Shown in pieces: positions 15,801-23,177 of a DNA stretch of 52,941 nt. Numbering within the stretch: the stretch's first letter is position 1; each line of letters opens with the position of its first letter. The stretch comes from an uncultured Prevotellaceae bacterium (lineage in GTDB: Bacteria; Bacteroidota; Bacteroidia; Bacteroidales; Muribaculaceae): assembly GCA_947302275.1 (NCBI GenBank), contig CAMYUW010000016.1, forward strand, positions 1 to 52,941. The letters are read 5' to 3'. Below the pieces are notes generated by a model that had not been told where the DNA came from, ran no database searches, and was given only the letters and a program-made list of their open reading frames with translations. The position numbers and the translations under genes are program-made.

Positions 15801-17481
15801 TGCGGTAGCGCACGCGGGTGGGCTCCTCCTTGCCCAGGCGCTTGAGTTTGTGCTCCTCGTACTCGCTGTAGCTGCCCTCATAGAAATAGACGTTGCTATT
15901 TCCCTCGAAGGCAAGGATGTGGGTGCAGATGCGGTCCAGGAACCAGCGGTCGTGGCTGATAACTACGGCACATCCGGCGAAGTCTTCAAGACCTTCCTCC
16001 AGGGCTCGCAGGGTATTCACGTCGATGTCGTTGGTGGGCTCATCCAGCAACAGGACGTTGCCCTCCTCCTTCAATGCTAAAGCCAATTGCAGACGGTTGC
16101 GTTCACCACCCGAGAGCACGCCGCATTTCTTCTGCTGATCCACGCCGCTGAAGTTGAAGCGCGACAGGTATGCGCGGGCATTCACGTCGCGGCCACCCAT
16201 GCGCAGCAATTCCACGCCACCAGAGATTACCTCATAGACTGTCTTGTCGGGATTGATGCTTGTGTGCTGCTGATCCACATAGACGGCCTTGACCGTCTCA
16301 CCGACTTCAAACGTGCCGCTGTCGGGCTTCTCCAGACCCATAATCAGGCGGAACAGCGTCGTCTTGCCGGCACCATTGGGGCCGATGACGCCCACGATGC
16401 CGTTAGGCGGCAGCATGAAGTTCAAATCGTCAAACAACAGCTTGTCGCCAAAAGCTTTGGCCACGTGCTGAGCCTCGATGACCTTGTTGCCCAGGCGGGG
16501 ACCGTTAGGGATGAAGATTTCGAGTTTTTCCTCCTTCTCCTTGACCGTCTCATTCAGCAGTTTATCATAGCTGTTAAGACGGGCCTTGCCTTTGGCTTGT
16601 CGGGCTTTGGGTGCCATGCGTACCCATTCCAGCTCGCGTTGCAGCGTCTTTTGGCGTTTGCTTTCGGTCTTTTCCTCTTGAGCCAGACGCTGGGTCTTTT
16701 GTTCCAGCCAACTGCTGTAGTTGCCCTTCCAGGGGATACCCTCGCCACGGTCAAGTTCCAGAATCCATCCAGCCACGTTGTCAAGGAAATAGCGGTCGTG
16801 GGTTACGGCGATGACCGTACCCTCATATTGCTGAAGGTGCTGCTCCAGCCAGTCGATGGACTCGGCATCGAGGTGGTTGGTGGGCTCGTCGAGCAACAGC
16901 ACATCGGGTTTCTGCAACAGCAGGCGGCACAGGGCCACACGGCGACGCTCGCCGCCGCTCAGGTGCTCGGTCAGTTGGTCACCCTCGGGGCAACGCAGGG
17001 CATCCATCGCCCGCTCCAGACGGCTGTCCAGATTCCAGGCGTCGGTGGCATCGATAATGTCCTGCAACTCGGCTTGACGGGCAAACAATTTGTCCATCTT
17101 CTCGGGGTCCTCGTAGTACTCGGGCATACCGAACTTGAGGTTGATTTCCTCAAATTCCTTCAACGTGTCCACCACATGTTGTACGCCCTCCTGCACGACC
17201 TCCTTGACAGTCTTGGTCGGGTCCAGTTGTGGATCCTGGGGCAGGTATCCCACCGTGTAGCCAGGCGCAAATACCACTTGTCCCTGGTATTGTGTTTCCA
17301 GGCCGGCGATGATTTTCATCAGCGTGGATTTACCCGCGCCGTTCAGACCGATGATGCCGATTTTGGCGCCATAGTAGAATGAGAGGTAAATGTTCTTGAG
17401 AATCTGTTTCTGGTTCTGCTGGATGGTTTTGCTCACACCCACCATCGAGAAGATGATTTTCTTGTCGTCAACTGTTGCCAT
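15787..17481 (-). CDS. ettA: ABC-F translation factor EttA (energy-dependent translational throttle)
   Basis: A 564-residue ABC-F protein with two ATPase domains and no membrane segment. First cassette: Walker A GLNGAGKST, signature LSGGERRR, Walker B LLLDEPTNHLD. Then the inter-domain linker rich in basic helices (KTQRLAQEEKTESKRQKTL), and the second cassette with GPNGAGKTT, LSGGERNRLQLA and LLLDEPTNDIDV. EttA-type proteins bind the ribosomal E site and tune early elongation to ATP levels. The ATG at 17481 is chosen because the promoter -7 box lies at 17507-17514, inside any longer reading. The last residues and stop fall in a heptad array. Confidence 0.95.
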   Translation of the reverse strand: MATVDDKKIIFSMVGVSKTIQQNQKQILKNIYLSFYYGAKIGIIGLNGAGKSTLMKIIAGLETQYQGQVVFAPGYTVGYLPQDPQLDPTKTVKEVVQEGVQHVVDTLKEFEEINLKFGMPEYYEDPEKMDKLFARQAELQDIIDATDAWNLDSRLERAMDALRCPEGDQLTEHLSGGERRRVALCRLLLQKPDVLLLDEPTNHLDAESIDWLEQHLQQYEGTVIAVTHDRYFLDNVAGWILELDRGEGIPWKGNYSSWLEQKTQRLAQEEKTESKRQKTLQRELEWVRMAPKARQAKGKARLNSYDKLLNETVKEKEEKLEIFIPNGPRLGNKVIEAQHVAKAFGDKLLFDDLNFMLPPNGIVGVIGPNGAGKTTLFRLIMGLEKPDSGTFEVGETVKAVYVDQQHTSINPDKTVYEVISGGVELLRMGGRDVNARAYLSRFNFSGVDQQKKCGVLSGGERNRLQLALALKEEGNVLLLDEPTNDIDVNTLRALEEGLEDFAGCAVVISHDRWFLDRICTHILAFEGNSNVYFYEGSYSEYEEHKLKRLGKEEPTRVRYRKLEA

Positions 17482-17506
17482 ATTATTTTGATTTAGTTTC
17501 AATTTG

Positions 17507-17538
17507 CAAAGGTAATGGATTTTCGCCATTTTTGCAAC
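17507..17538 (-). promoter_or_regulatory. Promoter for ettA
   Basis: On the minus strand GTTG (17535-17538) and TACCTTTG (17507-17514) have a 20-bp spacer, giving a leader of about 20 nt before the ATG at 17481. Confidence 0.8.
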
Positions 17539-17549
17539 ATCCCATCAGT

Positions 17550-18599
17550 TTACAGATGCTTCGTTAAGGGCTTGTCGTCCCAGGAGTTGACAAGTGACGT
17601 GAGCCACATCCGGTCTGTCGGGTCGTCGATGCGTGCAATCTCTTGCAGCAGGTCAGGACGGTCGCCAGGTGAAAGCTTGAAATAGCGTAGCAGTTTGTTG
17701 CCCGGTTCGCGGTGAAGAGCCATCCACCTGAGAAAACGTTGCGGATTCATCTTGTATAGCTGGGTTACATCAAGTGGGAAGGGATTTAGTGTGTAATCGG
17801 GCGAATAGGTTTCTTCGACCTTGGTTGTGAAGTTGTTCCATGCGTCCATGATGCTGGGGTCATATTTCGAGCAAACGAGCATGTCCCATGACTTGAAATC
17901 CATTGCGGCATAGTAGTCAATTTTGCCCTGCTCATTGATGACCTGCTGGTCTTTCAGCACAAAGTGGCCCTTGGCATTGATGGCATATCGCTGGTCCCAT
18001 TGTTGCTGCCACAGGGGTTTGCCCTTGATTTCGCCTTCAAAATCCATCACACACCGTCCCATCAATCGGTGCAAGGTCAATCCATCGCCGTCAAAGGTGA
18101 TGTGGCTGTCGAGCGTAAATACCGAATCGTTTTTGTTATCGGACAAGTCAACGCGCCACAGCATGTGCATTTCGCGTGTGTTGACGGCATCCAGCACCTT
18201 GCCCTGCTTGTCGTAAGTGACCAGATCCACGCAATATCCCAAGCCATTGCACGAGTAAAAAGCACCCAGCGTGATTCCGTCGCCCATGTCGCGCACGCCC
18301 ATCAGCAGCCAGTTGCTCATGGCATCGGCAATATTGCTGCCCGCAGGCACGACGAGTGCTTGGTATTGGTCTTGTGAAAGTTTGTGGCCCGGGATGTCTT
18401 CAGAGTCCTGTTCAGGGTCTCCGCAATAGATGTCGGGCAACGTCAGAGTGTCCGGCAACAGCAATTTGTCGTTGACGGTAATTCCGAGATCTTCAATAAA
18501 GTTAAACTGTTCATTCGATACCTTGCCACCTCCCGAACAAGCTGCGAGTAGCATCGTCAAAAGCAGGGCGGTTACCCCAAAAAATCTATTGAAGGTCAT
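17550..18599 (-). CDS. Predicted lipoprotein, function unknown
   Basis: 349 residues from the ATG at 18599. The start MTFNRFFGVTALLLTMLLAAC-S has a clear lipobox (LAAC). Starts further upstream would precede the promoter at 18650-18681. The mature part is acidic, with DTLTLPDIYCGDPEQD near the N-terminus and a helical C-terminal region with NPQRFLRWMALHR. No known catalytic motif. It is divergent from the DUF3822 gene. Envelope location is inferred from the lipobox. Confidence 0.75.
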   Translation of the reverse strand: MTFNRFFGVTALLLTMLLAACSGGGKVSNEQFNFIEDLGITVNDKLLLPDTLTLPDIYCGDPEQDSEDIPGHKLSQDQYQALVVPAGSNIADAMSNWLLMGVRDMGDGITLGAFYSCNGLGYCVDLVTYDKQGKVLDAVNTREMHMLWRVDLSDNKNDSVFTLDSHITFDGDGLTLHRLMGRCVMDFEGEIKGKPLWQQQWDQRYAINAKGHFVLKDQQVINEQGKIDYYAAMDFKSWDMLVCSKYDPSIMDAWNNFTTKVEETYSPDYTLNPFPLDVTQLYKMNPQRFLRWMALHREPGNKLLRYFKLSPGDRPDLLQEIARIDDPTDRMWLTSLVNSWDDKPLTKHL

Positions 18600-18649
18600 A
18601 GTATGTATTTGAATAATAAACTTGGTTAAATGTGTCACAATATTATGCG

Positions 18650-18681
18650 CAAAGATATGCGATTTGGCATACATGAACAAG
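18650..18681 (-). promoter_or_regulatory. Promoter for the 17550-18599 lipoprotein gene
   Basis: Minus strand CTTG (18678-18681) and TATCTTTG (18650-18657), 20-bp spacer. It is back to back with the DUF3822 promoter. Confidence 0.72.
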
Positions 18682-18695
18682 AGAAGCCCCGTTTT

Positions 18696-18728
18696 TTTGT
18701 GGTGAATGAAGAGAATTTTGTACTTTTG
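18696..18728 (+). promoter_or_regulatory. Promoter for DUF3822-rsmD-fur, probably giving a leaderless message
   Basis: TTTG (18696-18699) and TACTTTTG (18721-18728), 21-bp spacer. The ATG at 18736 starts 8 bp after the -7 box, so transcription should begin at or next to the start codon. Confidence 0.75.
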
Positions 18729-18735
18729 CGGAATC

Positions 18736-19545
18736 ATGGAAGGTAAAGGCACTGTAAACATACAGCATCCCGAGGCTTGGCAACTGCTCGTGTCGATTGA
18801 TGACGGGACATTGGATTATATCCTGTACACACCATCGGTAGCGGGCTCGCTCATCATTGGCAATAAGGAACTTGCCGATGACTCGTTGCAGGGGCTGGAG
18901 GATGCCATCTATGACACGCCCGAATTGCTCAACGAGTATAAGCGGGTCAGTGTGATCGTTCATTCCCGACAATTCGTGCTGCTGCCCCAGGATGTGGCCG
19001 ATGAAGACTGCCTGATGCTGGCCCGTCGCGCTTTTAAAGGGATGGATGGCGATGCGGCGGTGTGCGCCATGCCTGAAAATGGTGTGAAGATTGCCTTCCT
19101 GATGCCCCGCGGCATGCAGGCTTTTCTGGGTCGCACATTCAACTATCCTGCCGTATATCACCACCTGATGCCCTTGTGTGAGCATTTCGAGCGTGTGAAC
19201 CGTGACAGCGGCCGCTCCCAGATGTTCCTTCATCTGCAAGCCGCAGGCATGGATATGGCTATCTATCGAGATGGCGGCTTGTTGTGTGCCAATACCTATC
19301 CGTTTGACAATGCCCAGGATGCTGCTTACTATGCACTTAATGCCTGGCGCACCCATGGTCTGGACCAGCTTTCTGATGAACTGCAGCTTGCCGGTGATGG
19401 GGACCTGCGGGCATTGATGACCCCAATGCTTCGGGAATACGTGAAATATGTGATGCCTGCCGAATATCCTGCTGCCGCCATGCAGCTAGGGCGCAACGCG
19501 ATGCAGGCACCACTGGACTTAATACTGCTTGCCCTATGCGAATAA
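18736..19545 (+). CDS. DUF3822 family protein
   Basis: 269 residues. I start at the ATG at 18736 because an in-frame ATG at 18706 lies upstream of the promoter's -7 box. The sequence fits DUF3822, a Bacteroidetes protein with an actin-like (ASKHA-type) layout: LLVSIDDGTLDYILY at the N-terminus, SVIVHSRQFVLLP, and a second half with MFLHLQAAGMDMAIYRDGG and ANTYPFDNAQDAAYYALNAW. It is almost always found just before rsmD, as here, with a 10-bp overlap of coding regions. The tight coupling suggests a role related to RNA modification or its regulation, but the function is not established. Confidence 0.88.
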   Translation: MEGKGTVNIQHPEAWQLLVSIDDGTLDYILYTPSVAGSLIIGNKELADDSLQGLEDAIYDTPELLNEYKRVSVIVHSRQFVLLPQDVADEDCLMLARRAFKGMDGDAAVCAMPENGVKIAFLMPRGMQAFLGRTFNYPAVYHHLMPLCEHFERVNRDSGRSQMFLHLQAAGMDMAIYRDGGLLCANTYPFDNAQDAAYYALNAWRTHGLDQLSDELQLAGDGDLRALMTPMLREYVKYVMPAEYPAAAMQLGRNAMQAPLDLILLALCE

Positions 19546-20087
19546 TCAGCGGAAAATACGGGCGCCGCCGCTTTGACGTGCCCACCAACATCACCGCCCG
19601 CCCCACGACCGACATGGCTCGCGAGAACCTGTTCAACGTCTTGGGCAACATCATTGACCTGGAAGGCAAGACGGTGCTTGACCTGTTTGCAGGCACGGGG
19701 GCGATGAGCTTTGAGTTCCTCTCCCGTGGAGCCGCTCAAGTGACGGCTGTCGAGAAGGCGCGCACCCAGGCCGAATTCATTAAAAAGGTGCAGCAGCAAT
19801 TGGGAGATCCCAATTTGATGCTTATTCGTGGTGACGTGTTCAAGTTCCTGTCCACGTGTCGCCAGTCGTTTGATGTGATATTTGCTGATCCGCCATACGA
19901 CTTGCCGCGTTTTGGTGAGATTCCCAAGCTGGTGCTCGATTCTCAGCTGGTGCATGAAGGGACGTTGTTCATCATGGAACATCCGCGTGAGCATGATTTC
20001 AGCGCGTTGCCGCATTTCTCGCAACAGCGGGTCTATGGCAAGGTCAATTTCTCCCTGTTTGAAATCGGTCATGAAGGACGAGAGTAA
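19536..20087 (+). CDS. rsmD: 16S rRNA (guanine966-N2)-methyltransferase RsmD
   Basis: 183 residues, normal length. SAM-binding motif VLDLFAGTGAMSFEFLSRGA, then VTAVEK, RGDVFKFL and the catalytic DPPYDLP motif of N2-guanine methyltransferases, with the N-terminal MRIISGKYGRRRFDVP and RPTTDMARENLFN blocks typical of RsmD. It methylates G966 of 16S rRNA in the assembling small subunit. It overlaps the DUF3822 gene at its start and the Fur-family gene at its end, indicating one transcript. Confidence 0.95.
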   Translation: MRIISGKYGRRRFDVPTNITARPTTDMARENLFNVLGNIIDLEGKTVLDLFAGTGAMSFEFLSRGAAQVTAVEKARTQAEFIKKVQQQLGDPNLMLIRGDVFKFLSTCRQSFDVIFADPPYDLPRFGEIPKLVLDSQLVHEGTLFIMEHPREHDFSALPHFSQQRVYGKVNFSLFEIGHEGRE

Positions 20088-20505
20088 ATATATCGCAAAG
20101 TTGGTGCAGCACGATGTGAAGCCGACGGCCATACGCATCCTGCTGCTGCGCACGATGATGGCCCACGAGGACGCTTTCTCGTTGCAGAGCCTCGAGGACG
20201 AGTTGGACTCGGTGGATAAATCAACCATCTACCGAACCATCACCTTGTTTCTTACCCATCACCTGATTCACGCCATCGACGACGGCACGGGCATGTTCAA
20301 ATATGCGGTGTGCGCTGCCGACTGTCATTGCGGTGAGGATGACGGAACCATCGACCACATGCATGCCCATTTCAACTGTGAGCGGTGTGGCCGTACCTTC
20401 TGCCTGCAGACGACCCAGGTGCCGCTGGTCGCCCTGCCAGGTAATTTCCAGATACATAGTATCAATTATGTGCTCAAGGGGCTTTGTCCTGAATGCAATG
20501 TTTAA
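20071..20505 (+). CDS. Fur-family metal- or peroxide-responsive repressor
   Basis: 144 residues starting at the ATG at 20071, 17 bp inside the rsmD end. The N-terminal winged helix shows KPTAIRILLLRTMM and the recognition part VDKSTIYRTITLFLTHHLI. The dimer and metal region has HMHAHFNCERCGRTFC (CxxC) and the second pair in GLCPECNV, giving a structural zinc site. Which of Fur, Zur or PerR it is cannot be told from sequence alone; the His-rich HMHAHF is compatible with any. Translational coupling to rsmD is likely because of the overlap. Confidence 0.9.
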   Translation: MKDESKYIAKLVQHDVKPTAIRILLLRTMMAHEDAFSLQSLEDELDSVDKSTIYRTITLFLTHHLIHAIDDGTGMFKYAVCAADCHCGEDDGTIDHMHAHFNCERCGRTFCLQTTQVPLVALPGNFQIHSINYVLKGLCPECNV

Positions 20506-20557
20506 GACTTGGCTTGAATATTGCCGAGTAGTGTTTAGTAATAAATTGAAGGCTTGA

Positions 20558-21250
20558 ATGAAAAAAGTTAGTCGCTGGTTGCGCAACATATTGATTTTCT
20601 TCTTCACCTCGACGATTCTGTCGGTGGTGATCCTCAAGTATATACCCGTCTATGTCACGCCGCTGATGCTCATCCGCGCTGTCGAGGCGGTCATGCATGG
20701 CGATAGCCCCGAGATTAATCACCACTGGGTGTCGCTGGACAGGATCACCCATCACTTGCCTCAAGCAGTGATGGCGAGCGAGGACAATCTGTTCCTTAAA
20801 CACAGCGGTTTTGACCTGGAACAGATTCAGAAGGCTCAGCTTGAGGCTCGGGAAGGCAAGCGCCAGCGGGGTGCGAGCACCATCAGCCAACAGACGGCCC
20901 GTAACGTGTTCCTGTGGCAGAAGCGTTCCTGGCTGCGAAAAGGCTTGGAGGCTTATTTCACTTTCCTGATTGAGAAAATCTGGGGCAAAGAGCGCATCAT
21001 GGAAGTTTATCTCAATTCTATCGAAATGGGGTGCGGGATTTACGGCGCTGATGCCGTGGCGCGTCTCCACTTCGGTACTACGCCCGACAGGTTGACGCGT
21101 TCCCAGTGTGCTTACATCGCCGTGTCGCTGCCCAACCCCCTGGAGCGCGACAGCGGCCACCCCAGCGCCAGAATGCGCAAGATGCACAATACCATCCTCA
21201 AGCGCATGAATCAAATCGACACCTTCCCCCGCGACCTCTGCGCCGAGTGA
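20558..21250 (+). CDS. mtgA: Monofunctional peptidoglycan glycosyltransferase
   Basis: 230 residues. An N-terminal membrane anchor (about 8-27, ILIFFFTSTILSVVIL) is followed by a GT51 domain with the conserved blocks ASEDNLFLKHSGFD (catalytic Glu), RGASTISQQTARNVFL, KERIMEVYLNSIEMG and CAYIAVSLPNPL. It polymerises lipid II into glycan strands at the periplasmic face. No transpeptidase domain is present, as expected for MtgA. It starts 52 bp after the Fur-family gene and may share its transcript. Confidence 0.94.
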   Translation: MKKVSRWLRNILIFFFTSTILSVVILKYIPVYVTPLMLIRAVEAVMHGDSPEINHHWVSLDRITHHLPQAVMASEDNLFLKHSGFDLEQIQKAQLEAREGKRQRGASTISQQTARNVFLWQKRSWLRKGLEAYFTFLIEKIWGKERIMEVYLNSIEMGCGIYGADAVARLHFGTTPDRLTRSQCAYIAVSLPNPLERDSGHPSARMRKMHNTILKRMNQIDTFPRDLCAE

Positions 21251-21301
21251 GGAAACCAAACAGCTATTTATTTCAAACAACTTGAACAACGATAAATAAG
21301 A

Positions 21302-21508
21302 GGGTGTGTCATAATTCGCGCCTAGAACTTTGATCGGCCTTGCGGCCGAGAAATTAAACAAAATTTGTATAAAAATTAAACAAAATAAATTTTTATTATA
21401 ATTTTATTTATAATTTTGCTTAATTTCTCGCGCGTAGCGCGATTATTTTTGAGGCATTAGTTTTGCAACAACCTCATATAATTACAGGCTAATGTTATGA
21501 CACATCCC
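21302..21508. mobile_element. MITE-like non-coding element, copy 1
   Basis: The outer inverted repeat TGTGTCATAA (21305-21314) pairs with TTATGACACA (21495-21504), with G/C-rich shoulders. Inside are a hairpin TCGGCC-TTGC-GGCCGA (21334-21349), an inner inverted repeat GAGAAATTAA (21348-21357) with TTAATTTCTC (21420-21429), an AT-rich core, and a second hairpin TCGCGC-GTA-GCGCGA (21428-21442). No coding potential. A related element lies at about 47505-47640 in opposite orientation. It fills the gap between mtgA and lysO. Confidence 0.7.
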
Positions 21509-21563
21509 CTTGTTTTCTTGTTGTTTGTGTTGTTTGAAAAAAGCGTGTTGTTTGATGAAGTCG

Positions 21564-22166
21564 TTAGAGGGAGCAGAAGAAAGTGACCAGGAAGGGGACG
21601 GAGAAATCGACAAGGAAGCCGTGAAAGAGCGAGAGCAGTACGAAGTCCTGGCCGCTGCAACGCGTGATGATGGGTAGGGTCGTGTCCATTGTTGTGGCAC
21701 CACCACAGGATATGGGACTTAAGGGGCCGAAATACCTGACCAGCAATGGAGCCCCCAAGAGTGTAAATACCTCGCGGATGATATTGGCCAGCAGGGCTAC
21801 GGTTCCCAGGTCGGGACCGCGGTACTGTGTGATGAGGATACTCGACAGTGAATAGTAGCCGAAACCAGAACCCACGGCAAGGCAGTCTGCCAGACTGCGG
21901 TTGGGTAACCCCAGTGAGGCAACGGCAGTGGCTGCAAGGGTGCCGACGATGGTCATGAGCGGGAGCAGCATCAGGCGAGGGTCCAGCTTGGTGAAAGATT
22001 TCAGTAGGGTAGTGTTGTTGCCCACGGTCATGCCCACACAAAACAGCAGGGCACACAGAGTCAGGAAACTCACGTTGCCGTAGGCGTTCAGGTCAGGTAG
22101 CCAGTGCATCAGTCCGCAGATGATGCCTAGGATGAAGAAACCCACGATGATGAGGCTTCCTTTCAT
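21564..22166 (-). CDS. lysO: LysO-type lysine exporter, C-terminal subunit of a split protein
   Basis: 200 residues with about five or six hydrophobic segments. It matches the C-terminal two thirds of LysO (YbjE, DUF340): LLFCVGMTVGNN, VGSGFGYYSLSSILI and GTVALLANIIREVFTLLGAPLL, followed by GATTMDTTLPII. LysO exports L-lysine across the inner membrane. The ATG at 22166 overlaps the stop of the preceding gene by 4 bp (ATGA), so the two halves are translated together and probably form one transporter. Confidence 0.86.
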   Translation of the reverse strand: MKGSLIIVGFFILGIICGLMHWLPDLNAYGNVSFLTLCALLFCVGMTVGNNTTLLKSFTKLDPRLMLLPLMTIVGTLAATAVASLGLPNRSLADCLAVGSGFGYYSLSSILITQYRGPDLGTVALLANIIREVFTLLGAPLLVRYFGPLSPISCGGATTMDTTLPIITRCSGQDFVLLSLFHGFLVDFSVPFLVTFFCSL

Positions 22167-22438
22167 GGTTTACCTCCTTCCCTTCTCGTCCATCGCCACA
22201 GCGCCCATGACAGCAGTATCGTGCCGGCGAGTCCAGCCAGTGCCAGCCACAGGGCTTCCAGTCCCAGGCTCGTGATGCCCTCGATGACCTGCGGATTCTC
22301 ACCGACCTCCACGCCCAGGAAAAACAGCAAAAGCCAGATAAGGACCGTCACGGCATGAGGCACTAACTTCAGCCGTCGCTTCCTCATCAGGACACCGACA
22401 GCCATACCGCTCAACATGATGGCAACAATCTTAAGCAT
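22163..22438 (-). CDS. lysO: LysO-type lysine exporter, N-terminal subunit
   Basis: 91 residues with three hydrophobic segments. It corresponds to the N-terminal part of LysO: MLKIVAIMLSGMAVGVLM, then LLLFFLGVEVGENPQV, the conserved part with an acidic residue in the membrane, and a Leu/Ala-rich third helix. The split into two overlapping genes is a usual form in Bacteroidetes rather than a recent frameshift, since both parts have good starts and a 4-bp overlap. A minus-strand -7 box TACCTTTG (22446-22453) lies only 8 bp before the ATG. Confidence 0.82.
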   Translation of the reverse strand: MLKIVAIMLSGMAVGVLMRKRRLKLVPHAVTVLIWLLLFFLGVEVGENPQVIEGITSLGLEALWLALAGLAGTILLSWALWRWTRREGGKP

Positions 22439-22445
22439 TTCGCCA

Positions 22446-22453
22446 CAAAGGTA
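22446..22453 (-). promoter_or_regulatory. -7 box of the lysO promoter, close to the ATG
   Basis: TACCTTTG on the minus strand, 8 bp before the start codon; no clear -33 element. It suggests a leaderless or very short-leader message. Confidence 0.55.
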
Positions 22454-22516
22454 CTAAATAAGTTTTAGTTTCCGTTCGGTTGGCTATCAGTTTTGTTAAC
22501 GTTAAAAGTAAAACTT

Positions 22517-22548
22517 TTTGGACGATTGTAAAATAAGGCTTAACTTTG
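22517..22548 (+). promoter_or_regulatory. Promoter for the DUF3828 lipoprotein and M6 peptidase genes
   Basis: TTTG (22517-22520) and TAACTTTG (22541-22548) with a 20-bp spacer. It fixes the translation start at 22581 rather than at an upstream in-frame TTG (22518), which lies inside the promoter. Confidence 0.85.
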
Positions 22549-22580
22549 CAGGGTTTGAAACCAATAAAAAAAATGATGTC

Positions 22581-23177
22581 ATGTGGAAATGGATTTTGAC
22601 GGCCGTGGTGGCATGCGTCTTGTGCGGATGCACCGGCAAAGCAGTAAAAGACAATCAGCCTTCAACCGATAGTATAACGGGTCAAGTATCAGACTCCAGC
22701 GCCGTGGTAGCACGGGTGCAGGAAATCTATGGCGACGTGTTTAAGGCATATAACCTGGAGGACTCGCTGCGCAACCTCGACCGTCCAGTAGAGCAGGGTG
22801 CCGAAGCCAGCCGCCGTGATTTCAGCGGGAATTATTGCAGCCGCGAGTGGAACAGCCTGGTGCGACAGATTGCTGAGATTGACAGCCTTTACCATGCTGG
22901 CGAGTTGGGCTTCTGGGAAGCCGACTACTGGATTATGGCTCAGGACTGGCACCAGTTGTCGATCGGCGACGTGAAAGTACTGTCCGTAACCCCGACCACT
23001 GCCTCCGTCGAGTTTGAGTTGCGCAACCTGGACACATCCAAGCCAGTGTCGCTCACGCTGGTCAACGAGGACGGCGTATGGAAGATAGATGACTTTGTAG
23101 ATGTGAGCAATGACCACGACTGGAAACAGGCGATGCAGGAATATGTAAAGGAAGAAACTATCAATAACAAGAAATGA
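22581..23177 (+). CDS. DUF3828-like lipoprotein
   Basis: 198 residues. The start at 22581 gives a lipoprotein signal MWKWILTAVVACVLCG-C. The mature domain resembles DUF3828: EIYGDVFKAYN, then a WNSLVRQI helix, a GFWEADYWIMAQDW block and the C-terminal LVNEDGVWKIDDFVDV followed by a helix. Such domains are NTF2-like and usually periplasmic or outer-membrane anchored. The stop overlaps the ATG of the M6 peptidase (ATGA), so the two are co-translated; a chaperone or inhibitor role for the peptidase is a possible reading but unproven. Confidence 0.78.
   Translation: MWKWILTAVVACVLCGCTGKAVKDNQPSTDSITGQVSDSSAVVARVQEIYGDVFKAYNLEDSLRNLDRPVEQGAEASRRDFSGNYCSREWNSLVRQIAEIDSLYHAGELGFWEADYWIMAQDWHQLSIGDVKVLSVTPTTASVEFELRNLDTSKPVSLTLVNEDGVWKIDDFVDVSNDHDWKQAMQEYVKEETINNKK

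Noticed and set aside
16087..17382. A 431-codon plus-strand frame opposite ettA
   Set aside because: The minus strand encodes both ABC cassettes with all motifs; the plus frame is a shadow.
22163..22166. Frameshift in lysO
   Set aside because: The two halves overlap by ATGA, both have sound starts, and the split form is usual in Bacteroidetes.
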